From contig CAZJVS010000013.1 of NCBI GenBank assembly GCA_964549445.1, positions 39,585 through 103,584 on the forward strand: 64,000 nucleotides of DNA, written 5' to 3'. The stretch is from SpSt-539 sp964549445. GTDB lineage: Bacteria; Planctomycetota; Phycisphaerae; UBA1845; UTPLA1. This document shows, piece after piece, positions 8,306-20,400 of this stretch; position 1 is the first letter of the stretch, and every line of letters begins with the position of its first letter. The notes below the pieces were generated by a model. That model made no database searches. It was not told where the DNA came from and saw only the letters and a program-made list of their open reading frames with translations. Both the position numbers and the translations under genes were made by a program.

Positions 8306-9893
8306 GCGTCAGTTGTCCGTCGACTGGGATGCACAGTCGCTGCGCGTCGTGCAGTTTCGCGCGCGCGCGGAGCGGATCGAGATCCTCAAGGCGCTGTCGG
8401 TACCGATTCCCGCGGAGATTCGGCAAGAGGATGCGGAATCACTCGGGGCGTTTCTTCGGCAGGCGCTAACGCAGGCGGGCATTCGGGACCGGCATGCAGG
8501 GCTGACGATTCCGCGCGAAAAAGTTGTCCTCAATACGCTCAACGTTCCACCGACGCCATTGGATGAGCTGCCGGCGCTGGTTCAATTCCAAATCGTGAAG
8601 GAACTCCCGTTCGCGGCGGACCAGGCGACGCTCGACTTCACCGTGCGCGGGACACATGACCCGAAGGTGCCGGCCGAAGTGCTCGTAGCTGCGGTGCGAA
8701 ACGAAGCGCTGGGGCTTTATACGCAGGTGGCGCGAGAGGCCGGGTTGCAGGTCGATCGCGTCGGACTCCGGCCGCACGCGAACTTGATCGCATTCACCGC
8801 CGGGTCAGATGCGGCGAGGAAGGGGCTCTGTCTCGCGATCGATGTCGGACCGAACCTGACCGAGATCAACGTGATGCGCGAAGGGGGGCTGATCTTTTCT
8901 CGCTCCGCGAGCGTGCGCCTCGCGTTCGACGCCGAACCAGCGCTGGAAGGTGAATTACTCGCGGACAGCAAGATCGTCGGCGCGGCGGTGCCGAATCTGA
9001 GCGGCGGAAGCGCGACCGTTCGCGATGCGGTTGCATCGCTGATGGTCGAGATCGTGCGCTCGTACGAAGCGTATCGCGCGACCGAGGCAGGCGCGAAGCT
9101 GGAGCAGATTATCGTCGCTGGTGCGACGGGCGTTGAGGCCTCGTTGGCCGAGGCGCTGCACGAGCGCCTGGGTGTTCACGCGGAGTTGTACAACCCCGGG
9201 GCGGCGCTGGACCTGCCGCCCCAGCGTGCACGGGAGTTGCGCGGTTTTTCGGCGGCTATCGGGCTGGCGATGTGTTCGGCGATGCCGCCGACGCAGCAGT
9301 TCAACTTCCTGGCGCCCAAGAAGGCCGTCGCGCAGAGCACCAAGCGATTGCGGCGGATGCCGCGTGTTGTGATGGCTGCGGCCATGGTGATCCTCTCGGT
9401 GCTGGTCTACCGCCGGTACGTCGTGGAACCGAAGCAGAAAGAGATCGCGCGGCTGAAAGACAATACGAGCGACTTGAAGCGCGAGCTGGATGGATACCGC
9501 AAGGGCAAGGTGATGATCGACGGCGTGAATGACGTCGATGGCCGGGTGATTGCGGTTCGCGACTGGTTTGACTCACAGTTTGTCTGGACGTCGGAGCTGG
9601 CGGCGCTGACGCGGGCGTTTCCGGCGGACAAGGAAGCATATGTAACGGCGGTGAGCTTCTCGGATCAGCCGCCATCGATAGACCTGGCCCTGCGAACGAT
9701 GAATCCGTCGATCACAAACGGCTTTGTGACTCGCCTGAAGAGCGAGGGGTTCAACGCGGCCGTGGGGTCCTCGTCCGAGTCGCCGATGAAGGACGGCTTC
9801 CTCTATAGCGACAGCGTGAAGATCTCGCTTTCGCCTGGACGGCGAAGCGGCGCGGCGGCGCCAGCGGCATCGCAGCCGGGAGGCGGCCGATGA
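8283..9893 (+). CDS. GspL-position protein: PilM-like actin-fold domain fused to PilN-like domain
   Basis: 536 residues from a TTG start that overlaps gspK by 23 bp. Residues 1-350 are PilM-like: LSVDWDAQSLRVVQF, LTIPREKVVLNTLNVPPTPLDELPALVQFQIVKELPF, LAIDVGPNLTEINVMREG and IIVAGATGVEASLAEALHERLG. A transmembrane helix lies near residue 361-377 (VMAAAMVILSVLVY), followed by a coiled coil (EIARLKDNTSDLKRELD) and a PilN-like periplasmic domain. GspL has the same general layout, but the sequence looks closer to PilM. Role: inner-membrane scaffold linking the ATPase to the periplasmic assembly. ATGA overlap with the next gene. Confidence 0.85.
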   Translation: MFGSLTGKRQLSVDWDAQSLRVVQFRARAERIEILKALSVPIPAEIRQEDAESLGAFLRQALTQAGIRDRHAGLTIPREKVVLNTLNVPPTPLDELPALVQFQIVKELPFAADQATLDFTVRGTHDPKVPAEVLVAAVRNEALGLYTQVAREAGLQVDRVGLRPHANLIAFTAGSDAARKGLCLAIDVGPNLTEINVMREGGLIFSRSASVRLAFDAEPALEGELLADSKIVGAAVPNLSGGSATVRDAVASLMVEIVRSYEAYRATEAGAKLEQIIVAGATGVEASLAEALHERLGVHAELYNPGAALDLPPQRARELRGFSAAIGLAMCSAMPPTQQFNFLAPKKAVAQSTKRLRRMPRVVMAAAMVILSVLVYRRYVVEPKQKEIARLKDNTSDLKRELDGYRKGKVMIDGVNDVDGRVIAVRDWFDSQFVWTSELAALTRAFPADKEAYVTAVSFSDQPPSIDLALRTMNPSITNGFVTRLKSEGFNAAVGSSSESPMKDGFLYSDSVKISLSPGRRSGAAAPAASQPGGGR

Positions 9894-11446
9894 ATCCGCG
9901 CGAGCGATTGATCGTCGTTGTAATCGGCGGGCTGGTCGGCCTATGGGTCGCGTACAAGGCGGTGGACTGGCTGCTCGTGTCGCCAGTTCAGACGGCGAAC
10001 GCAGAGATCGAGCGGCGACGCGAGGAGTACGCGTCGGCGAAAAAGACGCGAGACCGTTTGCCGGAAATCGCGAAGGAGTGGCAGGGGGTCTCGCGACGGA
10101 CGTACTCATTCGACGCGCGCGATGCACAAAACGTATTCCAGGCCGAAATCAAGGCGCTCGCGGCGAAACATCAGCTCCGGAACGTGAATGTAACTCCGCT
10201 TACTCCCGGGAAGTTGCCAAAGTCGGACATTGCGACGGTATCGGTGCGGGTGACGGCGGAAGGGACGATCGACCAGGTTTCGGGATTCCTGGGGGACTTT
10301 TACCGGATGCCGGTGTTGTGCAACATCAAGAAGCTTCGCGTCGCGCCGACGAAGACGTTGGGTGGCGGCGAGGAACTGCGGATCAGCGAGTTGCTCGTTG
10401 AGACATTGGTAGTGCCACAGCTTGCGAACGTCGTCGACGCCGTGGCGGTGAAGCTGCGCGGGACGACGACCATGCCGAGCGATCCGCGGGAGATGCCGAG
10501 TTCGCTCCGCCGCGGACTGCCATCAGACGCGGATTACATGCTGCTGGCGAAGCGAAACGTCTTCAAGGCGTATGAGCCGCCGCCGCAATTCGCCGTGACT
10601 ATCGAGAACCAGGACCTCAAGGATGTAAACGTCCAGATTTCACATAGCTGGAAAGGGCAGGCCGGGGCGCCGCAACCCGCAACGACGGTCGCGGGTAAGA
10701 GCAGGAAGGACATGCCGCCCGTTGCGGGCGACAAGGTGGAGGTGACCGTTAAGTATGCGGACGGCAAGACGTTCGGGCCGACGGCGTTGACGTGGGCCGA
10801 GGGGAAGCCGGCGGTTGTGACGGTTCCGGCGCACACGCCGCCGCCGCCGCCTGAGAGTTTTCAGTATTCGATTCGCAACGACGGGGAAGAGCCAGTGGAA
10901 CTCGAAATTGTCGTCACGAAAGACGGGAAGGCGACGACTTGGCCCATCATGAAATTCCCCAAGAAGACAGGTCCGACCGCTCAGGCCATTCCTCTGCCAG
11001 AGATCAAGGGCCAGACGCTCATGCTTACGGGGATCTATGCTGACGGGACGCGGGCGGCGCCTGGAACGTACCAAGTCGCGTCACAAAACACCGGGACACA
11101 TGTCATCCCGCCGAAGCCAAAGGGGCCGGACAAGCCACCGCCCGTGGTCGTCGCGAACTTGCCGCCGCCGAATCCGGACCTGCAAGTGACGGGCTTGCTG
11201 TCCTATCCCGAGACACAAGAGATGATCGCGCTAAACATGAAGACGAAGAAACGCGAGGTGATTGCCCGGGGTGCGCCGATCGACGGTGGAAAACTCGTGC
11301 TGGTCGAGCCGCTCGGCGGCGTCGCGCAGATCGGCGGGGTCTATTTTCTGTATCCGCTAGGGCGGAAGTTCCCGGAGCGGGTGCAACTCGATGCGCTGGA
11401 CGAATCGGAGATTCCGACTGCGATCGCGAGGTGGAATCAGCAATGA
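9890..11446 (+). CDS. GspM/PilO-like inner-membrane assembly protein with GspC/PilP-like C-terminus
   Basis: 518 residues, far longer than PilO or GspM (~160-210). One N-terminal helix (LIVVVIGGLVGLWVAYKAVDWLL) is followed by a coiled coil (NAEIERRREEYASAKKTRDRL) and a ferredoxin-like PilO region (VTAEGTIDQVSGFLGDFYRMPVLCNIKKL). The middle holds repeated beta-rich modules with Pro-rich joints. The last ~75 residues (DLQVTGLLSYPETQEMIALN, REVIARGAPIDGGKLVLVEPL) resemble the homology region of GspC or PilP, which bridges to secretin N0. No separate gspC is present, so this fusion may supply it; that is inference. ATGA overlaps on both sides. Confidence 0.78.
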   Translation: MNPRERLIVVVIGGLVGLWVAYKAVDWLLVSPVQTANAEIERRREEYASAKKTRDRLPEIAKEWQGVSRRTYSFDARDAQNVFQAEIKALAAKHQLRNVNVTPLTPGKLPKSDIATVSVRVTAEGTIDQVSGFLGDFYRMPVLCNIKKLRVAPTKTLGGGEELRISELLVETLVVPQLANVVDAVAVKLRGTTTMPSDPREMPSSLRRGLPSDADYMLLAKRNVFKAYEPPPQFAVTIENQDLKDVNVQISHSWKGQAGAPQPATTVAGKSRKDMPPVAGDKVEVTVKYADGKTFGPTALTWAEGKPAVVTVPAHTPPPPPESFQYSIRNDGEEPVELEIVVTKDGKATTWPIMKFPKKTGPTAQAIPLPEIKGQTLMLTGIYADGTRAAPGTYQVASQNTGTHVIPPKPKGPDKPPPVVVANLPPPNPDLQVTGLLSYPETQEMIALNMKTKKREVIARGAPIDGGKLVLVEPLGGVAQIGGVYFLYPLGRKFPERVQLDALDESEIPTAIARWNQQ

Positions 11447-14400
11447 GCTTGGCGCGACTGCAAACCCGATCGCATGTGAAGTCGGCGCGTCCGACGATCG
11501 ATGCGCTGCTGCCGCGACCCGTCCGGGCGCTCGCTGCTTGTGCATTGCTGTTAATCGCATCCGCTGGACCGCTCAGCAACGGTTCGGCCGGCGCGGCTCC
11601 GGCAGCGCAGACACAGCCGGCGAACGGTAATGGATCGAGTGACCTGGAGGCGCTCCGCGCCAAGGCGCGGGCTTCGACTCAACATGCAGCGCCGCAGACC
11701 ACGCAACCAGCGACACCGCCCTCGCCCCAACCCTCGAAGTCGGCCGCGTCGCCGACCACACAACCGATCGAGGAAGATACATCCTATTCGCTGCAAGCTG
11801 CGCCGGTTCAGCCGACGACCCATCCGGCGATTGTGCCGCGCATTGCAACTCGGCCGGCGTTTCCAGGGGCGGTGCGACCGATAGCTCCAACCGGGAGCGT
11901 AAAGCAGCCGACGACGACGGCGGGCGTTGCCGGACATCCCATCGACGCGGTCGGACCCGCAGCAACGCCCGGCTCGGCGTCGCCCTCGGGTGCACCCGGG
12001 AAGCCGAGCACTACAAGTCAGCCAACAACGCGGGTGGTGACGACAGCGCCGTCGACGCAGCCCTATGCATTCAACTACTTTGAGACCCCGTGGGCGGACG
12101 TGCTGGACGATTTTTCACGGATCAGCGGCTACACCATCATCGGCGACACGAAGTCGGTGACGGGAAACCTTTCGTTTCGATCGGCGTCGCGCTACAACTT
12201 TGCCGAGGCGCTGTTCCAGCTTAACGAACTGCTGCTGATGCGGACGAGCAAGATGCTTCTTCTCTTCCGCGGCGATGCGCGACATGGGTATTACCTTGAA
12301 CTCGGGCGATTGCCGGACCTGATTCGAAACATCCCACCCGAGTACATGTACAACACGCGAAAGGAGTTTGAGGCGGCGAAGCTCGGCGACCATGTGATGT
12401 CGCTCGTCGTCTACTCTCCGCCGCCGGGGTGGCCGCCGATCGACATCATCGATCAGTTCCGGCCGCGCGTGGAGGATTACTACGGTACACAGGTATACGG
12501 CGACAAGCTGGTCCTGACCGGGATGTCGCGCGACCATCGGAAGTTCTTCGATATCGTCGATCGGTTCGTGTCGGTGAATCCGACGCCGCCGGACGTCGAT
12601 TTCAAGTGGCGGACGATCAAACTGAAGAACGCCAAAGCGGGGGACGTTCAGCAGACATTGCGGCAGATGTATCCGCCGACCGCCGTCGCGCCGCGGCCAG
12701 GGCAGGACCCCGACGCGCTGAAGGCCAAGGAAATTCAGATCATCGCGGACGTCCGCAACAACTCATTGATCATCAAGGCGACGGACCAGAAGGCGGCCGA
12801 AATCGAAAAGGTCGCGCGGGACCTGGACAACGCGACCGTCTCCGGGGAGACGGTCACAAAGGTTATCAAGATCGAGAATGCCTCGCCGGACGAAGTGGCG
12901 GGGCAGCTCCGGACGATTTCGCAGACGGAACGGCAGAAGGCGAACGATCCGCAGAAGTTCACACCGCCGGAAGAAGCGGAGGCGATGAAGTGGGACGTGT
13001 ACGGCCTGCCGGGCAGCCCCAACCTGATCATCGTCGGCGGCGCGAAGGGAATGGCGCGGGCTGAAGAGCTGATCAAGACGCTGGACGTGGTTTCGGCGCC
13101 GATTCGTCGCGAGCGGGTCGTCCTGCAGCACGGTAATGCGGCCGAGATGGTACCGATACTCAGCGCGATGTTCATGCAGCCGGGGAAGCAGCCGGGCATC
13201 GGTGCTCCGCTGTTTTCCCCGGACATCAGTGGGAACGCGGTCATCGTGTCCGGCAAGTCGGCCATGGTGGAGGAAGCCCTGAAAATCCTCGCGCAGCTCG
13301 ACCAGCCGGCGCCGGTCAACGAACGCGATCACCTCGTCAAGCTCGAGAAGGCCTCGCCGACCGAATTAGCGGGAGCGCTGCAGCAACTCGCGACGGCCGG
13401 AGCGCCGGGCAAGCCCGGAGGACGGCCCCCGCCGAAGTTCATCGGCAACGAGGCGAGTGGATACCTGCTCGTGCGATGCAGTGACGAAGACTGGGCGCGG
13501 TTCGAGACTCTGATCAACGAACTGGACGGCAAGGCGACCGAATCGACGCCGTCGTTGAAGACGTACCGGTTGACGAAGGCGGACGCGGCGGATCTGACTG
13601 CAATGCTGCAACCGATGTTCTCGGGGCAGCCGCTGAAGAAGGGTCAGCCGCCGGCGGTCGTGAAAATCACGCCGGACAGCCGCGACAACACGTTGCGTGT
13701 TTGGGCGACGAGCGACGTGCAGAAGATGATCGCGGAGATGCTGCCGGACCTGGACATTCCGCCGTCGGATGCGAGCCGGGTGCAGGTGATCGGGCTGAAG
13801 CGCGGCGATGCGACGACGATTTCTCAGGTATTGCTGCAGGCGTTCGGACCGGGTGCAAAGCCGCCGATTCCGGGTGCGCCGGGGCCTCTGTCGACCGTAA
13901 AGATCACGCCGGAGCCGATCACGAACTCACTCTTGGTCATTGCTCCGAAAGTGGATTTCGAGCAGATCGCGAAGCTGGCGGCCGAGATGGACGCGGCAGC
14001 CGTCGAGAATCCACCTTACAGCTTGACGATTCCGGTGAAGAACCGGTCGGCGAACGAGGTGGCGGATGCGTTAAAGGCGCTCGTCGCGCCGGGCGCGGGC
14101 GGCAAGCCGCCGAAGCCGGGCGAAACGCCGCTGAAGATCGTACCGACGGGCGATCAGGTGTTGCTGGACGGTCCGAAGGACGCGGTGATGCGGGCGCTGG
14201 ACCTGGTCGCGTCGATCGACGTGGCGTCGAGCAGCCGGGTTGTAAAGCAGTATCGCGTCACCGATCCGGAGGAAGCGGAGAAGGCGCTAAGGACGCTCAT
14301 GATGGGCGGAGCCGCAGGAGGTGGAAAACCGGGTACCGCGCCGGCGACGGGTGCGGTTCAGATCTACGCGGATACGTATCGCAATCTTTTGATCGTGACG

Positions 14401-17400
14401 GCTGCGGCGCAGGAGATTCCGCAGATCGACAAGTATGTCGACGCGATCGAGAAAGAAATGACTCCGGCGGGCCCGGACGACGGGCACGGAACCGGCGACT
14501 GGGCGATTGTCAAACTGGAACATCGCGATGCGCGCGACGTTGCGTACGACCTGGACGACATTTTCAACCCGCCGGGAAAGAAGGGCGGGCCGGAGTTTCG
14601 GATCGGTCCGAACGATCGGATGCTGCTGGTGCGGTGCAAGCCGCGCGAGCTGCCCGAGATCGAGCGGATGGCGAAGATGTTTGACATCGAGGATACGACG
14701 ACCAAGCTGCCGGGCTATTACGTCAAGACTCCAAAAGGCGGATACACGGCCCAAGGCATGGCGGAGCTTCTACGATCGCAGCTTGAGAGTCAGACGGGTC
14801 GAAAGGTCAATCTCAATGCAAGTCTGGCATCGACCGGAATTGAAGTTGTCGACATTCATGAAGATGAACCGAAGCGAGCCCCAACAACTCGGCCGGCGGA
14901 CGCGAGCGAAGCGCAGCCATGCGTCATGCCGGCGAGCCTGATGTCTGCCATTGCAGCAATAGCGATCGGGCAGGCGCCGACAACGACGTCGGCGGCGAAT
15001 GAGTCGAGGCCGAAGCCGACGATCGAGATTACGAACGAGCCGCTGCAAATCGTGGTGACGGAAGACAATCGAATCATCATCAAGGGCCGGCCAGAGGACA
15101 TCGAAGCCGCAAAGAAGATCATCGAGGAGATTGAAGACCAGCCGCAGAACATGGTGATGAAGGTCTTTCCAATCAAGTACGCGGATGTCAACGAAGTGAC
15201 ACAGGTGCTTGATGCGATCTTCAATCAGCAGTCGGCCTCGCCCGCCGCGGCCCAGCCAACCCAGCCGCAGCCGAATGCGCCGGGTCAACCCCAGCCAGGG
15301 GTGCAGCCGGGCGCGCCGGGACAGCCGGCCGGACCACCGGCGGCGGCAGCCGGCGGCCGCGCCGATCGGCGGGGCGGTCGAACCGGCGCGGCGTCGGGAG
15401 GCAGCGGGCGGATTCGCGTGACACCGAACGCGAGGACGAGGCAGCTCTTCATTCAGGCGATGCCGTCGGACTTTCCGCTGATCGTGGCGGTGCTGAAGAC
15501 GCTGGATGTCGAGACACAGGGCGTCCGAAACGTCAAGGTATTCAAGTTGAAGAATCTAGAAGCGGGGCCGACCGTCACCGCGCTGCGTGAAGTGCTGGGT
15601 CTCGATGCGCGGGCCGGCCTGGCCGGGGGACAGCAGAGGCGATTCCAAGTACCGGGACAACAACCGGGACAGCCAGGGCAGCCGGGAGGACAGCCGCAGC
15701 CCGGACAACCACAGCCGGGACAGCCACAGCCGGGTGGGCAGCCTGGAATGGAAGGCGCGGGTGTCGTGGCGTCGGCCGACACGACGACGATTACGGCGGA
15801 AGAGCAGACAAATACGATCGTCGCCTCCGGTCCGTCTGATGCGCTAAAGATGATCGGCAATCTCATCGAAGAGTGGGAGACACTGCCGAACACAGCCCAG
15901 GCGACGATGGAACGAATTCCCCTCAAGTTTGCGCGGGCACCAGAAGTAGTAACCATTGTTAAGGATATTGCGCAGCGGGCTGCGACGACACCCGGAATGC
16001 CGGGTCGGCCGGGGGGGCGAGCCAGTCGGAGTGGACAGGCGTCGATCAACGCCGATACCCGAACCAACAGTGTGATCGTGGCAGGAACGAAGGAGGAAGT
16101 AACGCGAGTTCGCGAACTTGTCGCGGATCTTGACGTGGACACAGGAGACCCGGGCAAGATCAAGATCTTTCCAATAAAGGGCGACGTAGCGACGATGGCG
16201 AACGCCCTGCGGGAAATGTATGCGAAGACCGGTGCTCCGGGTGCGACATCTGACGTGGTGATTTCGCCGGATGCGGCGACGGGGAACCTGCTGGTCAAGG
16301 CGCCGCCGCAGACGATGGCGGAGATAACGGCTACGATCGGCGAGATGGAGAAGAAGCTGGGGGAGACGTCGAAACCCCGGACGATTCAACTCAAGCTGGC
16401 GGACGTCGACAGCGTTGCTAAGAAACTGGAGGCCGTGTTCGCGGAGCGAGGACAGCGGGGAGTTACAAAGCTGAAGATCGTGCCGATCTCGTCGACGAAG
16501 TCGCTGGTCGTCACGGCGACGGATGAGCTGTACAAGGAAATCGAGTCGATGGCGAAGGCACTGGATGTGCAGTCGATCGACATTGAGATCCGGCAATTCA
16601 AGCTGAAGCACGCGAAGGCGGCGGATGTCGTTGACAAGATGAAAGACCTGCTGGCGCAGGTGGTGGCCCGGACGCAGACGGGCGCGGGTAGTGATCTGAA
16701 CCTGGGGACATTTTCATTCACGCCCGATGCTGCGACGAACTCGCTCGTGGTCGTCGGGAATCCGATGACGTTTCTCGTCGTGCAAAAGGTACTCGACTCC
16801 CTCGATGTCGAGGCGAGCGAAATGACGAAGCGCGAGGTGCGCAGTTATGTGCTGGGGCCTGGGATCAGCGCGGCGCAAGTGGCCGGGAACATCAGCCAAC
16901 TCTTTGCCGGTCAGGCACAGGACAAGAGCTCCGTCCCGCCCACAGTGACATCGGAGCCGAATACCAATCTCGTGTTGGTGACCGCGACGGGCGCGCAGCA
17001 CACGGAGATCTTTGAGAAAGTAATCAAGCCGATTCTCGACAAAGCGGCCGAGACGGCGCGGACAAACCGGATCATTGAGATCTTGCACAGCGATGCGAAG
17101 GACGTCGCACAGGCGCTGACGAGCGCCCTGAATGCGCGGCAGGCGCAAAAGGGCGGCGGACAGGCCGCGACGATCAGCGCCATGCCGGGCGGAAACAAGA
17201 TCATTGCGTTCTGCAGCGAGCCGGAGTTCAAGGATATCGAAGGGCTGGTCAAGCAGATCGATGTGTCGGGTGGAACGCGCGAGGTCCACGTCGTGACGAT
17301 GCCGGCCGAGGTGAAGGCGCGGACCGTGGCGGACGCGATCAACAAAATCTACGGCGGGCAGGGCCAGGGCGGGACATCGGGCGTGAAGGCCGAGGCGAAC

Positions 17401-20400
17401 GATCCGACGAACACGGTGCTGGTATTCGCGACCGAGCCGGAGTTCGAGAAGATCAATCGCGATACGATTCAAAAGCTCAGTGACGTGAAGTCAACAACGG
17501 CCATAAACACTTACTTCGTGAAGCTGAAGTACGCGGTGGCGGATGAGGTCGCGAAGACGCTGGATGAATTTTTCCGCGGAAAGCAGGGGATAACGCAAAA
17601 TCGATTTGCCGAATTCGGCGGCGGTGGCCCGTCGAGCGACAAGGCGCTTGAGGATCGTGTGACGGTCAAGGCCGAAGCCGGTTCGAATATGTTGATCATC
17701 GCGTGCACCGAGGCGACGAAAAAAGTGGTCGACGAAATCGTAGCGGCGATTGACAACGAGGAGTCAACGGGCGTCGGAAGCAATGTTGTCGAGATGTTCC
17801 CGCTTAAGTACATCAACGCGTCGGACATGCTGGGGATCCTAGAGGAATATCTCAAAGTCGCGCAGCGGACGAGCGGTGAGGACCCGCAGGCGGGCGTACC
17901 GTGGTGGGCGCGACAGCCAAATCAGAAGCAGGAAGAAAAGACAATTCTTGTCGGAGGTACGCGCCTGAAGGCAATCGATACGCAGAACTCAATCATCGTG
18001 GTCGGCAAGCCGGAGACGATGACCCGGGTGCGCGAGATCATTGCGAGATTCGACAAGGAATCAGATCAGACATACGGTGGGCAGCCGAAGATCATTCAAC
18101 TGGTCAACACGAACCCTGCGCAGGTGGCGGCGACGCTCTCAAAGGTGTTCAGCGATACGTCGCGATCGCAAGGAAAGCAGGGAGGGTATCCGGCACCGAT
18201 CATCGTGGCGGAGAACAACACCCGAAGCCTGATCATCAAGGCAAGCCCGTCGGACTACGTCCTGATCGAGCGGATGGCGAAGGACCTCGATGCGCGGACC
18301 GGCCCCGAAATGGGAGCGGTGCAGCTCGTTGCGGTTCCGCCGGGCGTCAACGTCGTGGAGTTGAGCAAGTCTATCACAAAGGTGCTCAATGAGATGGAGG
18401 AGATTCAGCGAGCGCAGGTGCCGGATTACAAGCCGGATAAGGTGACGATCGAGCCGGACATTCGCTCAAACTCATTGCTTGTCGCGGCGTCGAAGAGCAA
18501 ATTTGAGGAAGTCAAGCGACTGGTCGGGAACCTCAGCAGCGTGGGTCCGACGGGCGGAGTCGGAGCGACGTTTATCAAGATGAAGAATGCGCGACCGGAG
18601 GACATGCAGAAGCTGATCGAGCAGATGCAGCGGAATCGCGGCGGTCAGCGGGGCGATTCGCGGTGGAAGCGCGAGTTTCGTGAAACGGAGCGGCGGTCGA
18701 ACGGGACGGGGCTGGCATCGTCGGCTCGTGTGGCGCCCCGGTATGCCGCGCTCGCGTCGGCGGTGATGAGTGTGGCGATGGCGCAGGCCGCGCCGCCCGC
18801 CACGCAGCCGGTAGTTTCGACGATTCGCCGCGCGCCGGCGGGCACGCAGCCCGCTCGCGTGGAAGCGACGCCGGTGAGCCCGGTGACGACGGCACCGCTG
18901 AGCGATCCGAATGTGCTGTCGGCGCAACTCTCGGGCGCGCCGCTCACGATTCAGTCGGGGCCGAACGGACTGATCGTCATCGGGACGGAAGAGGACCGAA
19001 AGATCATCGAGCACCTGGTGACGCTGCTCGACAAGGACATCCCCACGATCGAGATCGAGTATGTTGCGCTGAAGAATGCGCAGGCCGTCGCATTGGCGAA
19101 GTCGTTGCAGGAGGTCTATCAGAAGGTCGACCAGAACCGACCGCAGGGCGTACAGGCGCGGCCGGAGGACAAGGTCGCATTTATCGCTGATCCGCGCACG
19201 AACGGCATCTATGTTGCCGCGGCCGGCACGAAAATGCAGGAAGTTCTGGACACGATCCGGAAGGGCGACCTGACGCCGACGATTCCGCAGAGCGGGACGC
19301 GGACGTTCGTGTTGAAGCACCGCCGGGCGCGCGACGTGGAGCCGACACTGCGATCTGTTGTCGAAAAGCTGTTGGCGAAGCAGGGCATCACGGACAAGAA
19401 CACGATCGGCATTACTAAAGATGACCAGGTTAATTCGCTGTTTGTGACGGGCGGCGAGAAGGATCTCGACGAAGTCGGAAAGGTCATTCAGGAGTTGGAC
19501 AAGCCCGCGCCGAAGCCGGACGAAGACGCAGAGCTGATCAACGTCGGCACGGCCGACATCATGATTGTGCCGCTGCGCGTGGCGACGGCGGACAAGCTGG
19601 CGGCGGGGTTGAACAAACTGATCACTGACGCGGCGACGGGGCAGACGGCGACGAAGGATTTCATCCGGCGGCTGCGCGTCTTGGATGAGAAGGGGAACCC
19701 GATTGCGGAGTTGAACATCGACGGGCCGACGTTTGTGGTCGGCGACGTCGAGAGCAATTCGCTGGTGGTGGCCGGGCCGCGGAAGAACCTGATGGTTCTG
19801 CGGCAGATCATCAAGCAATTTGACGTGGAGCCGCTGCGCGACGAAGTGACGCTGGAAGTGCGGCCCTTGAACTTCGCCGACGCGACCGAGGTGGCTGAGC
19901 AGCTCAAGAAGATGCTGGAAGAGGCGAAGAAGCTGACGGCGCGGGCGGCGAAGACGGAGACGACCGGCGGCGTGCCGGACAGTCCGACGGGCGTGTTGGT
20001 CTACAACGCCGTTGTGATGGCCGATCCGCGGACAAATACGATTGTTCTAGCGGGGCGGCCGGACGAGGTGAAGATTCTCACGGACCTCGTGACGAAGATC
20101 GACGTGAAGGGCGTCGGTCTGATGCCGTTCGAGATCATCAAGTTGCAGTATGCGAGCTCGACGGCGCTGGAGAGCGTGCTCGACGATCTGATGAAGAAGC
20201 GCGGCGAGGCGCTGCCGAAGGGGACGAGTTCAAACGCGGGCAAGAGCGAAACGGTGATCATCAAAAGTGATCCGCGGTCGGAGACGTTGATCGTCGCAGC
20301 GCGAGCAGATCGGCTGGCGGAGATCAAGGAGCTCGTCGCCAAGCTGGACGTCAAAGCGCTGGCGCTGATCGACAACATCCGGACCATTCAGCTCAAGAAC

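Noticed and set aside
15600..15760. Gln/Pro/Gly-rich repeats in gspD that look like a tandem DNA repeat
   Set aside because: Short low-complexity linker in frame within the secretin, a loop of one N-type unit; not an independent element.
18472..19818. 448-codon minus-strand frame inside gspD
   Set aside because: Arg/His-rich shadow of the secretin repeats, lacking any domain or start signal.
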